DNA of 64,000 nucleotides, from assembly GCF_003324565.1 (NCBI RefSeq), contig NZ_QOLA01000004.1, positions 62,001 through 126,000 on the forward strand. The letters are read 5' to 3'. Position 1 is the stretch's first letter; each line of letters opens with the position of its first letter. This document shows, piece by piece, positions 1 to 7,522 of the stretch. A program made the translations under genes and the position numbers. The notes under the pieces were generated by a model. That model was not told the DNA's origin. It saw only the letters and a list, made by a program, of their open reading frames with translations, and did no database searches. Source of the DNA: Streptomyces sp. SDr-06. GTDB lineage: Bacteria > Actinomycetota > Actinomycetes > Streptomycetales > Streptomycetaceae.

Positions 1-135
1 CAGTGCGAGGGCGACAACTGCCGGCTGCTCTACCTCGACACCTCGCGCGGACGCCGGCGCCGCTGGTGCTCCAGCGAGGTGTGCGGCAACCGCGAGCGGG
101 TGGCCCGGCACCGGCGCCGCGTCGCCGCCCTGTGA
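1..135 (+). CDS. CGNR zinc-finger protein, C-terminal end (5' cut by window)
   Basis: The reading frame is open from base 1 to a TGA at 133-135 and gives 44 residues. They contain a four-cysteine zinc ribbon: two cysteines five residues apart near the start, then WCSSEVCGNRERV, the signature that names the CGNR family. The tail is Arg-rich. CGNR proteins are usually about 180-200 residues with an ABATE stress-response domain in front of this C-terminal DNA-binding knuckle, and are thought to be transcriptional regulators. Only the zinc finger is visible here, so the N-terminal domain is inferred from the family. The frame is too short to be caught by length-filtered gene calling but the motif is unambiguous. 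Confidence 0.85.
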   Translation, partial: QCEGDNCRLLYLDTSRGRRRRWCSSEVCGNRERVARHRRRVAAL

Positions 136-288
136 CCTCCGGGGCCCCCGGGACGACCGCCGCGCGAAGAAAGTCGCCCGGCGTTTGAATGGATCCCGAC
201 AACCGCCCGTATGGAGAGACGAACCGGCTCGCAGCCGCGCGCCGGGATGGTCTCGACCTGGAGGTGCCGGTTGCGCAAGGATGCCGCC

Positions 289-834
289 GTGGCCGATGAC
301 CGTCCGCGCGGGGCCCGGCACCGCTCCGTGCCCGACGAGGAACTGATGCGGGCGCTGTACCGCGAGCACGCGGGGCCGCTGCTCGGGTACGTCATGCGCC
401 TCGTCGCCGGCGACCGCCAGCGGGCCGAGGACGTGGTGCAGGAGACGCTCATCCGTGCCTGGAAGAACGCCGGTCAGCTCAACAGGGCCACCGGTTCGGT
501 CCGCCCCTGGCTGGTGACGGTCGCGCGCCGCATCGTCATCGACGGCCACCGCAGCCGGCAGGCCCGGCCGCAGGAGGTCGATCCGTCGCCGCTGGAGGTC
601 ATGCCCGCGGAGGACGAGATCGACAAGGCGTTGTGGCTGATGACCCTCTCCGATGCGCTCGACGACCTCACCCCGGCCCACCGGGAGGCGCTCATCGAGA
701 CGTACTTCAAGGGACGTACGGTCAACGAGGCGGCCCAGGCGCTCGGCGTACCCAGCGGGACCGTGCGGTCCCGGGTCTTCTACGCCCTGCGCTCCATGAA
801 ACTGGCACTGGAGGAACGGGGGGTGACGACATGA
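289..834 (+). CDS. sigU: ECF-family RNA polymerase sigma factor (SigU-like)
   Basis: Extracytoplasmic-function sigma factor of 181 residues from the chosen GTG. It has a region 2 helix pair (DVVQETLIRAWKNAG, about residues 45-60) that binds core polymerase and the -10 element, and a region 4 helix-turn-helix near the C-terminus (GRTVNEAAQALGVPSGTVRSR) for the -35 element. GTG 289 is preferred because AAGGA lies 7 bases upstream; an upstream in-frame ATG at 211 would add 26 unconserved residues and has no good ribosome binding site. Its stop overlaps the ATG of the next gene (ATGA), which encodes a zinc-finger anti-sigma factor, the classic arrangement for a paired regulator. Position next to a HelD gene and malic enzyme matches what I recall of S. 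coelicolor sigU; the symbol rests on that synteny, the ECF assignment on sequence. Confidence 0.85.
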   Translation: MADDRPRGARHRSVPDEELMRALYREHAGPLLGYVMRLVAGDRQRAEDVVQETLIRAWKNAGQLNRATGSVRPWLVTVARRIVIDGHRSRQARPQEVDPSPLEVMPAEDEIDKALWLMTLSDALDDLTPAHREALIETYFKGRTVNEAAQALGVPSGTVRSRVFYALRSMKLALEERGVTT

Positions 835-1592
835 CGACAGGCGACCACGCGGAGGACTCGCCGCACGAGGCGGTCGGCGCGTACGCGCTCGGCATCCTGG
901 ACGACGCCGAGGCCACCGCCTTCGAGGAACACCTCGCGGGCTGCGAGCTGTGCGCCGCCGAACTCGACGGCCTGGCGGGCATGGCGCCGATGCTGGCCAC
1001 CCTCAAGGAGTTCCCCGGCCCCGCCGCCCAGCCGCTGCGGCCGGCCCCGCCCGGCATGACCACCACCCTGATCAACGAGGTCGCGGCCCAGCGCGCCCGG
1101 CGCCGGCGGCGCACCACGTACCTGGTGGCGGCCGCGGCCGCGCTGATCATCGGCGGTCCGGCGGTCGCGGTGGTGGCGACCTCCGGCGACACCGGCACCC
1201 AGCAGAGCGCCGAGGCGCACCCGACCAGCCCGGCCGAGGACGCCTTCTTCAACCACATGACCCGGAAGGTGTCGGCGACCGACCCGAAGACCCAGGTCAC
1301 CGCGACCGTCGGCACCGAGGCCAAGGCCTGGGGCACCCACACCGTCCTGGAGCTGAAGAACGTCAAGGGCCCGCTGAAGTGCAGCCTGATCGCGGTCGGC
1401 AAGAACGGCGAACGGGAGACGGTGACCAGCTGGGCGGTGCCGAACTGGGGCTACGGCCTGCCCGACAGCCCGCACGAGACCGCCCGCTACCCGCTGTACG
1501 TGCACGGCGGCACGGGACTGGACCGCGCCCAGATCGACCACTTCGAGGTCCGTACCTCCGACGGGAAGGCGCTCGTGGACGTCCCGGCGTGA
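831..1592 (+). CDS. rsuA: Membrane-bound zf-HC2 anti-sigma factor (RsuA-like)
   Basis: Anti-sigma factor of 253 residues, translationally coupled to the sigma gene by ATGA overlap. The N-terminal cytoplasmic part carries the HxxxCxxC zinc-associated anti-sigma motif (EEHLAGCELCAAEL, about residues 28-41). An Arg-rich stretch precedes one membrane helix (about residues 96-117, TTYLVAAAAALIIGG), and the remaining 135 residues form an extracytoplasmic domain of the RskA/DUF2275-like anti-sigma C-terminal type. The family sequesters its sigma factor until a signal outside the membrane triggers release, often by proteolysis. The signal cannot be read from the sequence. The name follows the sigU neighbour and is less sure than the family assignment. 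Confidence 0.85.
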   Translation: MTTGDHAEDSPHEAVGAYALGILDDAEATAFEEHLAGCELCAAELDGLAGMAPMLATLKEFPGPAAQPLRPAPPGMTTTLINEVAAQRARRRRRTTYLVAAAAALIIGGPAVAVVATSGDTGTQQSAEAHPTSPAEDAFFNHMTRKVSATDPKTQVTATVGTEAKAWGTHTVLELKNVKGPLKCSLIAVGKNGERETVTSWAVPNWGYGLPDSPHETARYPLYVHGGTGLDRAQIDHFEVRTSDGKALVDVPA

Positions 1593-1721
1593 GCGCCGGG
1601 ACGCGACGCGGGACGCGACAACCGTCCCGACATGCGGTTCGGCACCGAATTGTGGCCTGACATCGGGTCCCCCTTCGCGTACGGTTGACGGCTGCCCAAT
1701 GCACGTCAGAAGGGGGCCTCG

Positions 1722-4115
1722 GTGGCCGCGCAGGATGCCGCTGTCGATTCCGCTGCCGGTACCTCCGAATCCGCTGTGGATTCGGTCCGGGAACGCGAAA
1801 TCGCTGGGGAACAGGTACATCTCGATCAGGTGTACCGCCGCCTGGAGGAGAAGATCCACGAGGCGGAGTTCCTGATGAACGACGCCGCCAAGCGCGGTCA
1901 GGTCGGCACGCCCGGCGCCCTCGCCGAACGCGACGCCCAGGTCTTCCGGGCGGGGGTCCACCTGAACCGGCTCAACAACGAGTTCGAGGACTTCCTCTTC
2001 GGCCGGATCGACCTGCTGCTCGGCAAGGACGGCAAGAAGGGCCCGGACGGGGCGTACACCTCGGTCGAACCGGCCGAGGACGCCGTGCGGCCCGACCACA
2101 CGGCCGACATCGCCGAGACCCTGCACATCGGCCGCATCGGCGTCCTGGACGCCGACTACTCGCCGCTGGTCATCGACTGGCGGGCGCCCGCGGCGGCCCC
2201 GTTCTACCGCTCGACGCCGGTCGACCCGGGCCGGGTCGTGCGGCGCCGGGTGATCCGCTCCAAGGGCCGCAAGGTGCTCGGCGTCGAGGACGACCTGATG
2301 CGCCCCGAACTCAAGGCGACCCTGGACGGCGCCGAGCTGCCCGTCATCGGTGACGGCGCCCTGATGGCCGCGCTCGGCCAGGCCCGCAGCCACAGCATGC
2401 GCGACATCGTGGCGTCCATCCAGGCCGAGCAGGACCTGGTCATCCGGGCACCCGCCGCCTCCGTGACGTACGTCGAGGGCGGCCCCGGCACCGGCAAGAC
2501 CGCGGTCGCGCTGCACCGCGCGGCCTACCTCCTCTACCAGGACCGCCGCCGTTACGCGGGCGGCATCCTGATCGTCTCGCCGACCCCGCTGCTCGTCGCG
2601 TACACCGAGGGCGTGCTGCCCTCGCTCGGCGAGGAGGGCCAGGTCGCGATCCGCGCGGTCGGCAACCTGGTGGACGGCGCGGAGGCCACCGAGTACGACG
2701 ATCCGGCGGTCGCCCGCGTCAAGGGCTCCTCGCGGATGCTGCACGTGCTGCGCCGGGCCGCCAGGGGCGCCCTGGAAGGCCCGGGGGAGCAGCCCAGACG
2801 CTCCCGGCGGCGCGGCGGGGAGCAGCTGGCCCTCGGCGAGGAGGCGCCCGCCCAGCAGCCCGCCCAGCGGCTCCGCGTGGTCGCCTTCGGCGCGCGGATC
2901 GAGCTGGAGGGCGAGGAGCTGCGGCGCATCCGCCAGACCGTCCTCGGCGGCACTGCCCCGGTCAACCTGCTGCGCCCGCGCGCCCGCAGGCTGCTCCTGG
3001 ACGCGCTGTGGGCGAAGTCGGGCGCCGCCGGGCGCCACACCGACCCGGAGCTCGCCGCCGAACTGCGGTCCTCCTTCGACGACGACATCGCCTCCGAGGA
3101 CGCCTTCGTCGACTTCCTCGCCGCCTGGTGGCCGGAGCTCACCCCGCGCGGGGTGCTCGCCGCGATGGCCGACGAGAAGCGCCTGGGCCGCTGGGCCCGC
3201 CGGGTCCTGAACCAGGGCGAGGTGCGCCGCCTGGCCCGTTCGCTGGCGCGCGCCGCCGACGGTGCCTTCTCGGTGCACGACGTGGCCCTGCTCGACGAGC
3301 TGGAGACGCTGCTCGGCGCCCCGGCCCGGCCGAAGAAGAAGCGCGAGTACGACCCGCTGGACGCGCTGACCGGCCTGGAGGAGCTGATGCCGCACCGCGA
3401 GGAGACCCAGCGCGAGCGCGCGGAGCGGCTCGCCCAGGAGCGCACCGAGTACGCGCACGTCATCGTCGACGAGGCGCAGGACCTCACGCCCATGCAGTGG
3501 CGGATGGTCGGCCGGCGCGGGCGCACCGCCACCTGGACGGTCGTGGGCGACCCCGCCCAGTCCTCCTGGTCCGACCCGGACGAGGCCGCCGAGGCCCGCG
3601 ACGAGGCGCTGGGCAGCCGCCCGCGCCGCCGTTTCGAACTGACCGTCAACTACCGCAACCCCGCCGAGATCGCCGAACTTGCCGCCAAGGTGCTGGCGTT
3701 GGCGATGCCGGGCATGAAGTCGCCGGCCGCGGTCCGCTCGACGGGGGTGCGGCCGCGGTTCGCGGTGGTACGCGACGGCGACCTCGCCCGGTGCGTGCGG
3801 GAGGAGGCGGCGCGGCTGCTGGACCAGGTCGACGGAACGGTCGGCGTGGTGGTCGCGATGCGGCGCCGCGAACAGGCCGCGCGCTGGCTCGCGGGGCTCG
3901 GCGACCGGGTGGTGGCGCTGGGCAGCCTGGAGGCCAAGGGCCTGGAGTACGACGCCACCGTGGTGGTGTCCCCGGCCGAGATCGCGGACGAGTCCCCGGC
4001 CGGACTGCGGGTGCTGTACGTGGCGTTGACCCGGGCGACGCAGCAGCTCACGGTCGTCTCGGGGGAGCGGGACGAGCCCGACGCGGACGGGGTGGCGGAC
4101 CTGCTCCGCGATTAA
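1722..4115 (+). CDS. helD: HelD/HelR-family RNA polymerase-recycling ATPase
   Basis: UvrD/Rep-like SF1 ATPase of 797 residues that in Gram-positives binds RNA polymerase and removes it from stalled complexes or DNA; actinobacterial HelR members also protect against rifampicin. Seen here: an N-terminal coiled-coil arm (about residues 20-100), Walker A GGPGTGKT near residue 253, a lineage-specific insert near residues 350-375, Walker B VIVDEAQD near residue 583, then GDPAQSSWSD and a C-terminal 2A-like domain (VLYVALTRAT). The start is GTG 1722 with AGAAGGGGG just upstream. No rifampicin-associated inverted repeat was found in the 130 bases upstream, so drug-inducible HelR status is not supported from the promoter. 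HelD and HelR cannot be separated by eye. Confidence 0.85.
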   Translation: MAAQDAAVDSAAGTSESAVDSVREREIAGEQVHLDQVYRRLEEKIHEAEFLMNDAAKRGQVGTPGALAERDAQVFRAGVHLNRLNNEFEDFLFGRIDLLLGKDGKKGPDGAYTSVEPAEDAVRPDHTADIAETLHIGRIGVLDADYSPLVIDWRAPAAAPFYRSTPVDPGRVVRRRVIRSKGRKVLGVEDDLMRPELKATLDGAELPVIGDGALMAALGQARSHSMRDIVASIQAEQDLVIRAPAASVTYVEGGPGTGKTAVALHRAAYLLYQDRRRYAGGILIVSPTPLLVAYTEGVLPSLGEEGQVAIRAVGNLVDGAEATEYDDPAVARVKGSSRMLHVLRRAARGALEGPGEQPRRSRRRGGEQLALGEEAPAQQPAQRLRVVAFGARIELEGEELRRIRQTVLGGTAPVNLLRPRARRLLLDALWAKSGAAGRHTDPELAAELRSSFDDDIASEDAFVDFLAAWWPELTPRGVLAAMADEKRLGRWARRVLNQGEVRRLARSLARAADGAFSVHDVALLDELETLLGAPARPKKKREYDPLDALTGLEELMPHREETQRERAERLAQERTEYAHVIVDEAQDLTPMQWRMVGRRGRTATWTVVGDPAQSSWSDPDEAAEARDEALGSRPRRRFELTVNYRNPAEIAELAAKVLALAMPGMKSPAAVRSTGVRPRFAVVRDGDLARCVREEAARLLDQVDGTVGVVVAMRRREQAARWLAGLGDRVVALGSLEAKGLEYDATVVVSPAEIADESPAGLRVLYVALTRATQQLTVVSGERDEPDADGVADLLRD

Positions 4116-4164
4116 ATTCGGGGTCAACTCGCGATGCGGGGATCACTTGGCGGGGTGGTTTGTT

Positions 4165-4316
4165 AGCCTGGGTGTGGCACCGGCTCGATCCAAGCCCCCG
4201 GGCCCAACCTTAGTCGCTCAGAGCGACCACTTGCCGCGAGGCGAGCATGGCGGGTCGGTGTCATTAACGTGAGCGACAGGCCCACGTCATCTTCGGATGA
4301 CGTGGGCCTGTTGTCG
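4165..4316 (+). ncRNA. Candidate small RNA between helD and malic enzyme
   Basis: No reading frame fits these 150 bases, yet they fold compactly. Before the terminator there are two small hairpins, GTCGCT-loop-AGCGAC at about 4213-4227 and CTTGCC-GCGA-GGCGAG at about 4231-4246, the second closed by a GNRA tetraloop. A possible -10 (TAGCCT, about 4166) lies upstream, with no clear -35. The element ends in an 18-bp UUCG-capped terminator. Streptomyces small RNAs commonly lie in such gaps. It could instead be only the 3' untranslated region of helD, so transcription data would decide. No Rfam family was recognised. Confidence 0.4.
4274..4313 (+). terminator. Strong intrinsic terminator with UUCG loop
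   Basis: An 18-bp near-perfect stem (one G-U pair) encloses the extra-stable tetraloop TTCG at 4292-4295. The 3' flank TTGTCGTTGG is only weakly T-rich, as usual in Streptomyces. It ends helD and/or the candidate small RNA before the malic enzyme promoter. Confidence 0.85.
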
Positions 4317-4392
4317 TTGGTGCTCGGCCACGGCTCCAGCGGCGGGTTGTAGCTTTCGGGGCTTCCGCCGAAGCGACACTTTCTCGTATGGT

Positions 4393-4406
4393 GGAAACCA
4401 CTTTCC
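4393..4406. promoter_or_regulatory. Inverted repeat upstream of malic enzyme
   Basis: GGAAA-CCAC-TTTCC, two perfect 5-base arms about the distance of half a helix turn apart, sits 118 bases before the malic enzyme ATG in an otherwise unstructured promoter region. It may be an operator for a carbon-metabolism regulator, but no specific family is matched. Confidence 0.3.
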
Positions 4407-4523
4407 GAAAAGGGTCGCCCATTATCGGCTACCAGCCAGTAGGTGCGACCATCGGATGGCGCCGCCACGCCACAGCCGGGGCGGTGCTAGCAACGAAGCT
4501 AGGGAAAGCAGAGGAACACGGTC

Positions 4524-5957
4524 ATGGCAACGGCGCCCAGCGTCTCGTACTCGATGACGGTCCGCCTTGAGGTGCCCGCCAGCGGCACGGCGGTCTCGCA
4601 GCTCACCACGGCCGTGGAGTCCTCCGGCGGGTCGGTGACCGGCCTCGACGTGACCGCCTCCGGCCACGAGAAGCTGCGGATCGACGTCACCATCGCGGCC
4701 ACCTCCACCTCGCACGCCGACGAGATCGTCGAGAAGCTGCGCGGCATCGAGGGCGTCACCCTCGGCAAGGTCTCCGACCGTACGTTCCTGATGCACCTCG
4801 GCGGCAAGATCGAGATGGCGTCCAAGCACCCCATCCGCAACCGTGACGACCTCTCCATGGTCTACACCCCGGGCGTGGCCCGGGTGTGCATGGCGATCGC
4901 CGAGAACCCCGAGGACGCCCGGCGCCTCACCATCAAGCGAAACTCCGTCGCAGTTGTGACGGACGGCTCCGCGGTGCTCGGCCTCGGCAACATCGGCCCG
5001 ATGGCCGCGCTGCCCGTCATGGAGGGCAAGGCGGCCCTCTTCAAGCGCTTCGCCGGCATCGACGCCTGGCCGATCTGCCTGGACACCCAGGACTCCGACG
5101 CGATCGTCGAGATCGTCAAGGCGATCGCCCCGGGCTTCGCGGGCATCAACCTGGAGGACATCTCCGCGCCGCGCTGCTTCGAGATCGAGGCCCGTCTGCG
5201 CGAGGCCCTCGACATCCCCGTCTTCCACGACGACCAGCACGGCACCGCGATCGTGGTGCTGGCCTCGCTGACCAACGCACTGCGCGTGGTGGGCAAGGGA
5301 ATTGGCGACGTACGCGTCGTCATGTCCGGCGCCGGCGCGGCCGGTACGGCCATCCTCAAGCTGCTGCTCGCGGCCGGCGTCAAGAACGCGGTCGTCGCCG
5401 ACATCCACGGCGTGGTCCACTCGGGCCGCGAGGACCTGGTCGACGCGAGCCCCGGGTCCGCGCTGCGCTGGATCGCCGACAACACCAACCCCGAGGGCCT
5501 GACCGGCACGCTCAAGGAGGCCGTGGTCGGCGCCGACGTCTTCATCGGCGTATCCGCCCCCAACGTCCTGAACGGCGACGACGTGGCCGCGATGGCCGAC
5601 GGCGCGATCGTGTTCGCGCTCGCGAACCCGGACCCCGAGGTGGACCCCGCAATCGCCCGCCAGACCGCGGCAGTTGTGGCCACCGGGCGCTCGGACTTCC
5701 CGAACCAGATCAACAACGTGCTGGTCTTCCCCGGCGTCTTCCGCGGCCTGCTCGACGCGCAGTCCCGCACCGTCAACACCGAGATGATGCTGGCCGCGGC
5801 CGGCGCGCTCGCGGACGTCGTCGCCGAGGACGAGCTCAACGCGAACTACATCATCCCGTCGGTCTTCAACGACAAGGTGGCCGGAGCGGTCGCCGGAGCC
5901 GTCCGCAACGCCGCCAAGGCCGCCGGTGGCGCTGTGACGGCGCCCACGTCGGCCTGA
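4524..5957 (+). CDS. NAD(P)-dependent malic enzyme with N-terminal ACT domain
   Basis: Malic enzyme of 477 residues, which oxidatively decarboxylates L-malate to pyruvate and CO2, linking the TCA cycle to pyruvate and reducing power. Residues 1-80 look like a regulatory ACT domain (SVSYSMTVRLEVPASGTAV). The catalytic core follows: YTPGVARVC (Tyr near residue 113), TDGSAVLGLGNIGP, the metal-binding NLEDISAPRCFEIE and DDQHGTAIV segments, then a Rossmann fold with GAGAAGTAI near residue 268. The short bacterial form without a phosphotransacetylase domain is usual for actinobacteria. The ATG has AGAGGAAC 9 bases upstream. Cofactor preference (NAD or NADP) cannot be decided by eye. The gene stands alone between the small-RNA terminator and the HU gene. 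Confidence 0.93.
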   Translation: MATAPSVSYSMTVRLEVPASGTAVSQLTTAVESSGGSVTGLDVTASGHEKLRIDVTIAATSTSHADEIVEKLRGIEGVTLGKVSDRTFLMHLGGKIEMASKHPIRNRDDLSMVYTPGVARVCMAIAENPEDARRLTIKRNSVAVVTDGSAVLGLGNIGPMAALPVMEGKAALFKRFAGIDAWPICLDTQDSDAIVEIVKAIAPGFAGINLEDISAPRCFEIEARLREALDIPVFHDDQHGTAIVVLASLTNALRVVGKGIGDVRVVMSGAGAAGTAILKLLLAAGVKNAVVADIHGVVHSGREDLVDASPGSALRWIADNTNPEGLTGTLKEAVVGADVFIGVSAPNVLNGDDVAAMADGAIVFALANPDPEVDPAIARQTAAVVATGRSDFPNQINNVLVFPGVFRGLLDAQSRTVNTEMMLAAAGALADVVAEDELNANYIIPSVFNDKVAGAVAGAVRNAAKAAGGAVTAPTSA

Positions 5958-6146
5958 GCTCCGGCGCGTCGCGGGATGCGGGCCCAGTAACGCCCCCTTA
6001 GGGTGGCGGACCATGACCCGCCTGCACCGGCCCTGGCCCGGGAGTCCCCACCGTGTCGACGGAGCGTCACCTTGATGAGGCAGTGGCGCTTTTCGTGTGA
6101 CTCGGTGTGACTCGGGAGGGTGCCGGATTGGCTTTCCCGCCGTAGG

Positions 6147-6193
6147 TGGGGGCAGGATGCTCCCCCAAGGACTTCGTCCAGGGGGGACCCCCA
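6147..6193. repeat. Imperfect palindromic GGGGG/CCCCC repeat upstream of hupA
   Basis: TGGGGGCAGGATGCTCCCCC followed by a spacer and GGGGGGACCCCCA can form two alternative hairpins. This resembles short palindromic elements dispersed in Streptomyces intergenic regions. It lies in the 372-base gap between malic enzyme and HU, which also holds a tandem GTGTGACTCGG pair at about 6097-6118; no gene is seen in that gap. Confidence 0.45.
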
Positions 6194-6329
6194 GGACGCG
6201 AGGTCGTGCAAGCGGACCCGGGTCCGGGGACTGTTCGAGGGCCCTGGCAGCATCGGCTTCGCTGTACTCAACATGCGGCTTCCGCCGCGTGGCACGCCTC
6301 ACAGGCAAGAAGAACACGGGAGTAAGAAC

Positions 6330-6611
6330 ATGAACCGCAGTGAGCTGGTGGCCGCGCTGGCCGACCGCGCCGAGGTGACCCGCAAGGACGCCGACGCCGT
6401 GCTGGCCGCTCTCGCCGAGACCGTCGGCGAGATCGTCGCCAAGGGCGACGAGAAGGTCACCATCCCCGGCTTCCTGACCTTCGAGCGCACCCACCGTGCC
6501 GCTCGTACCGCTCGTAACCCGCAGACCGGCGACCCGATCAACATCCCGGCCGGCTACAGCGTGAAGGTCTCCGCGGGCTCGAAGCTCAAGGAAGCCGCCA
6601 AGGGCAAGTAA
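6330..6611 (+). CDS. hupA: HU-family nucleoid-associated protein
   Basis: Small basic DNA-bending protein of 93 residues, the typical length for HU, which dimerises and compacts the nucleoid. The sequence begins MNRSELVAALADRAEVTRKDAD and has the beta-arm region FERTHRAARTARNPQTGDPI with the conserved RNPQTG turn that inserts its Pro into the DNA minor groove. It lacks the long Lys/Ala-rich tail that marks the second Streptomyces HU (HupS), so it is the HupA type expressed in vegetative growth. The ATG has GGGAG 8 bases upstream. It is monocistronic, followed by a strong terminator. Earlier in-frame starts would only read through repeat DNA. Confidence 0.95.
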   Translation: MNRSELVAALADRAEVTRKDADAVLAALAETVGEIVAKGDEKVTIPGFLTFERTHRAARTARNPQTGDPINIPAGYSVKVSAGSKLKEAAKGK

Positions 6612-6647
6612 GCGTCCCTGGCTTTGCAAGGCGCTTAGCAGCAACAA

Positions 6648-6680
6648 GAAGGGGGCCACCCGTGCAGGGTGGCCCCCTTC
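6648..6680 (+). terminator. hupA intrinsic terminator
   Basis: A perfect 14-bp stem, GAAGGGGGCCACCC pairing with its complement around the loop GTGCA. It lies 36 bases after the hupA stop. Confidence 0.9.
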
Positions 6681-6689
6681 CGCATCCCC

Positions 6690-7350
6690 CGGGCCCCTCA
6701 TCTCCGGGCTTCCCCCGGGCCCTCGCATCCCCCTGGGCTCCGCCCCGGACCTCTTCAGCGATCCCTGGGCTCTGCCCCGGGCCCCTGCCGTATCCCCTGG
6801 GCTGGCGCCCCGGGCCCTTCCACATCCCCTGGGCTCCGCCCTGAGGCCCCCTGCGGGGACGGCGTCCCCTGGACCCCTCCCCGGGGCTCTGGCCCCGGCC
6901 CCTTCCGTGTCCCCTGGGCTCCGCCCCCAGGCCTCCTGCGGGGACAGTGGCACCTGCGCCCCTCCCCGGGGTGCTCCGGCCTGGGCCCCTTCAGCAACCC
7001 CCAGGGTCCGCCCTGGGCCTGCGCGGCTCCGGCCTCGTACCGAGCCTTCGAGGGGTTTCCCCGAGGTGGCCCTGCCAGCGTCTCCGCGCCGCCCTCGCTG
7101 GGGCCCTCCAGCAGCACTCCTGGGGCTCCGCCCCAGACCCCGCTCCTCAAACGCCGCAGGGGCTGAATTTGGCGCCTCCCCCTGCAACCGGCGCAGGGGA
7201 TTTCGCGTACCGCATCCTTCGACCGCCGGGTGGGCTGGTGCCGCTCCCGTCACCCTCATCTGCCGGAGGGGCTGAATGTCGCGCCTGTCACCCTTCGACT
7301 GCCGGGCGGCCCCCCGGGCCAGTGCTCCTCCAGCGCTCGAACGAGTTCGT
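6690..7350. repeat. GC-rich degenerate repeat field between hupA and murA
   Basis: About 660 bases made of many imperfect copies of CCCCTGGGCTCCGCCCC-like and GGGGCCC-rich units with no credible gene on either strand; apparent frames here are low-complexity Pro/Gly/Arg. At 7139-7168 lies one copy of a dispersed element (CTCCTCAAACGCCGCAGGGG), and a second lies in the murA terminator. Such fields are common between convergent Streptomyces genes and may act as repeated termination hairpins. Confidence 0.6.
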
Positions 7351-7359
7351 CGGGGTGTC

Positions 7360-7397
7360 AAAAAGCCGGGCGGGCTGGGGGATCCAGCCCGTCCGGC
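7360..7397 (-). terminator. murA intrinsic terminator with T-run
   Basis: Read on the minus strand, a 14-bp stem GCCGGACGGGCTGG pairs with CCAGCCCGCCCGGC (one G-U) around a 5-base loop and is followed directly by TTTTT, a classical Rho-independent terminator rare in such GC-rich DNA. It lies about 125 bases past the murA stop, and its upstream flank is a copy of the dispersed CGTCCTCAAACGCCGGAC element. Confidence 0.85.
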
Positions 7398-7522
7398 GTT
7401 TGAGGACGAGCGGCCTGAGGCCGTGGAGCAGCGACCGCGGGCCGCGGGTGGTGACCGGCCGGGAGGCCGTACCGGGTGGCGGCCGGAGGCCACCGAGGGG
7501 GCCGGGGCTGGGCCCCAGGGGG

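Noticed and set aside
1593..1721. Rifampicin-associated element upstream of helD
   Set aside because: I looked for a GGGGCTTGC/GCAAGCCCC-type inverted repeat and found none in the 130 bases before the start.
780..4127. Very long minus-strand open frame opposite the anti-sigma and helD genes
   Set aside because: It is the antisense shadow of high-GC coding DNA: composition is Arg/Gly/Val/His-rich, there is no domain, and it covers two unrelated genes plus their promoter.
6669..7275. Several Pro/Gly/Arg-rich frames in the repeat field after hupA
   Set aside because: They are translations of repeated CCCCTGGG units without codon periodicity or ribosome binding sites.
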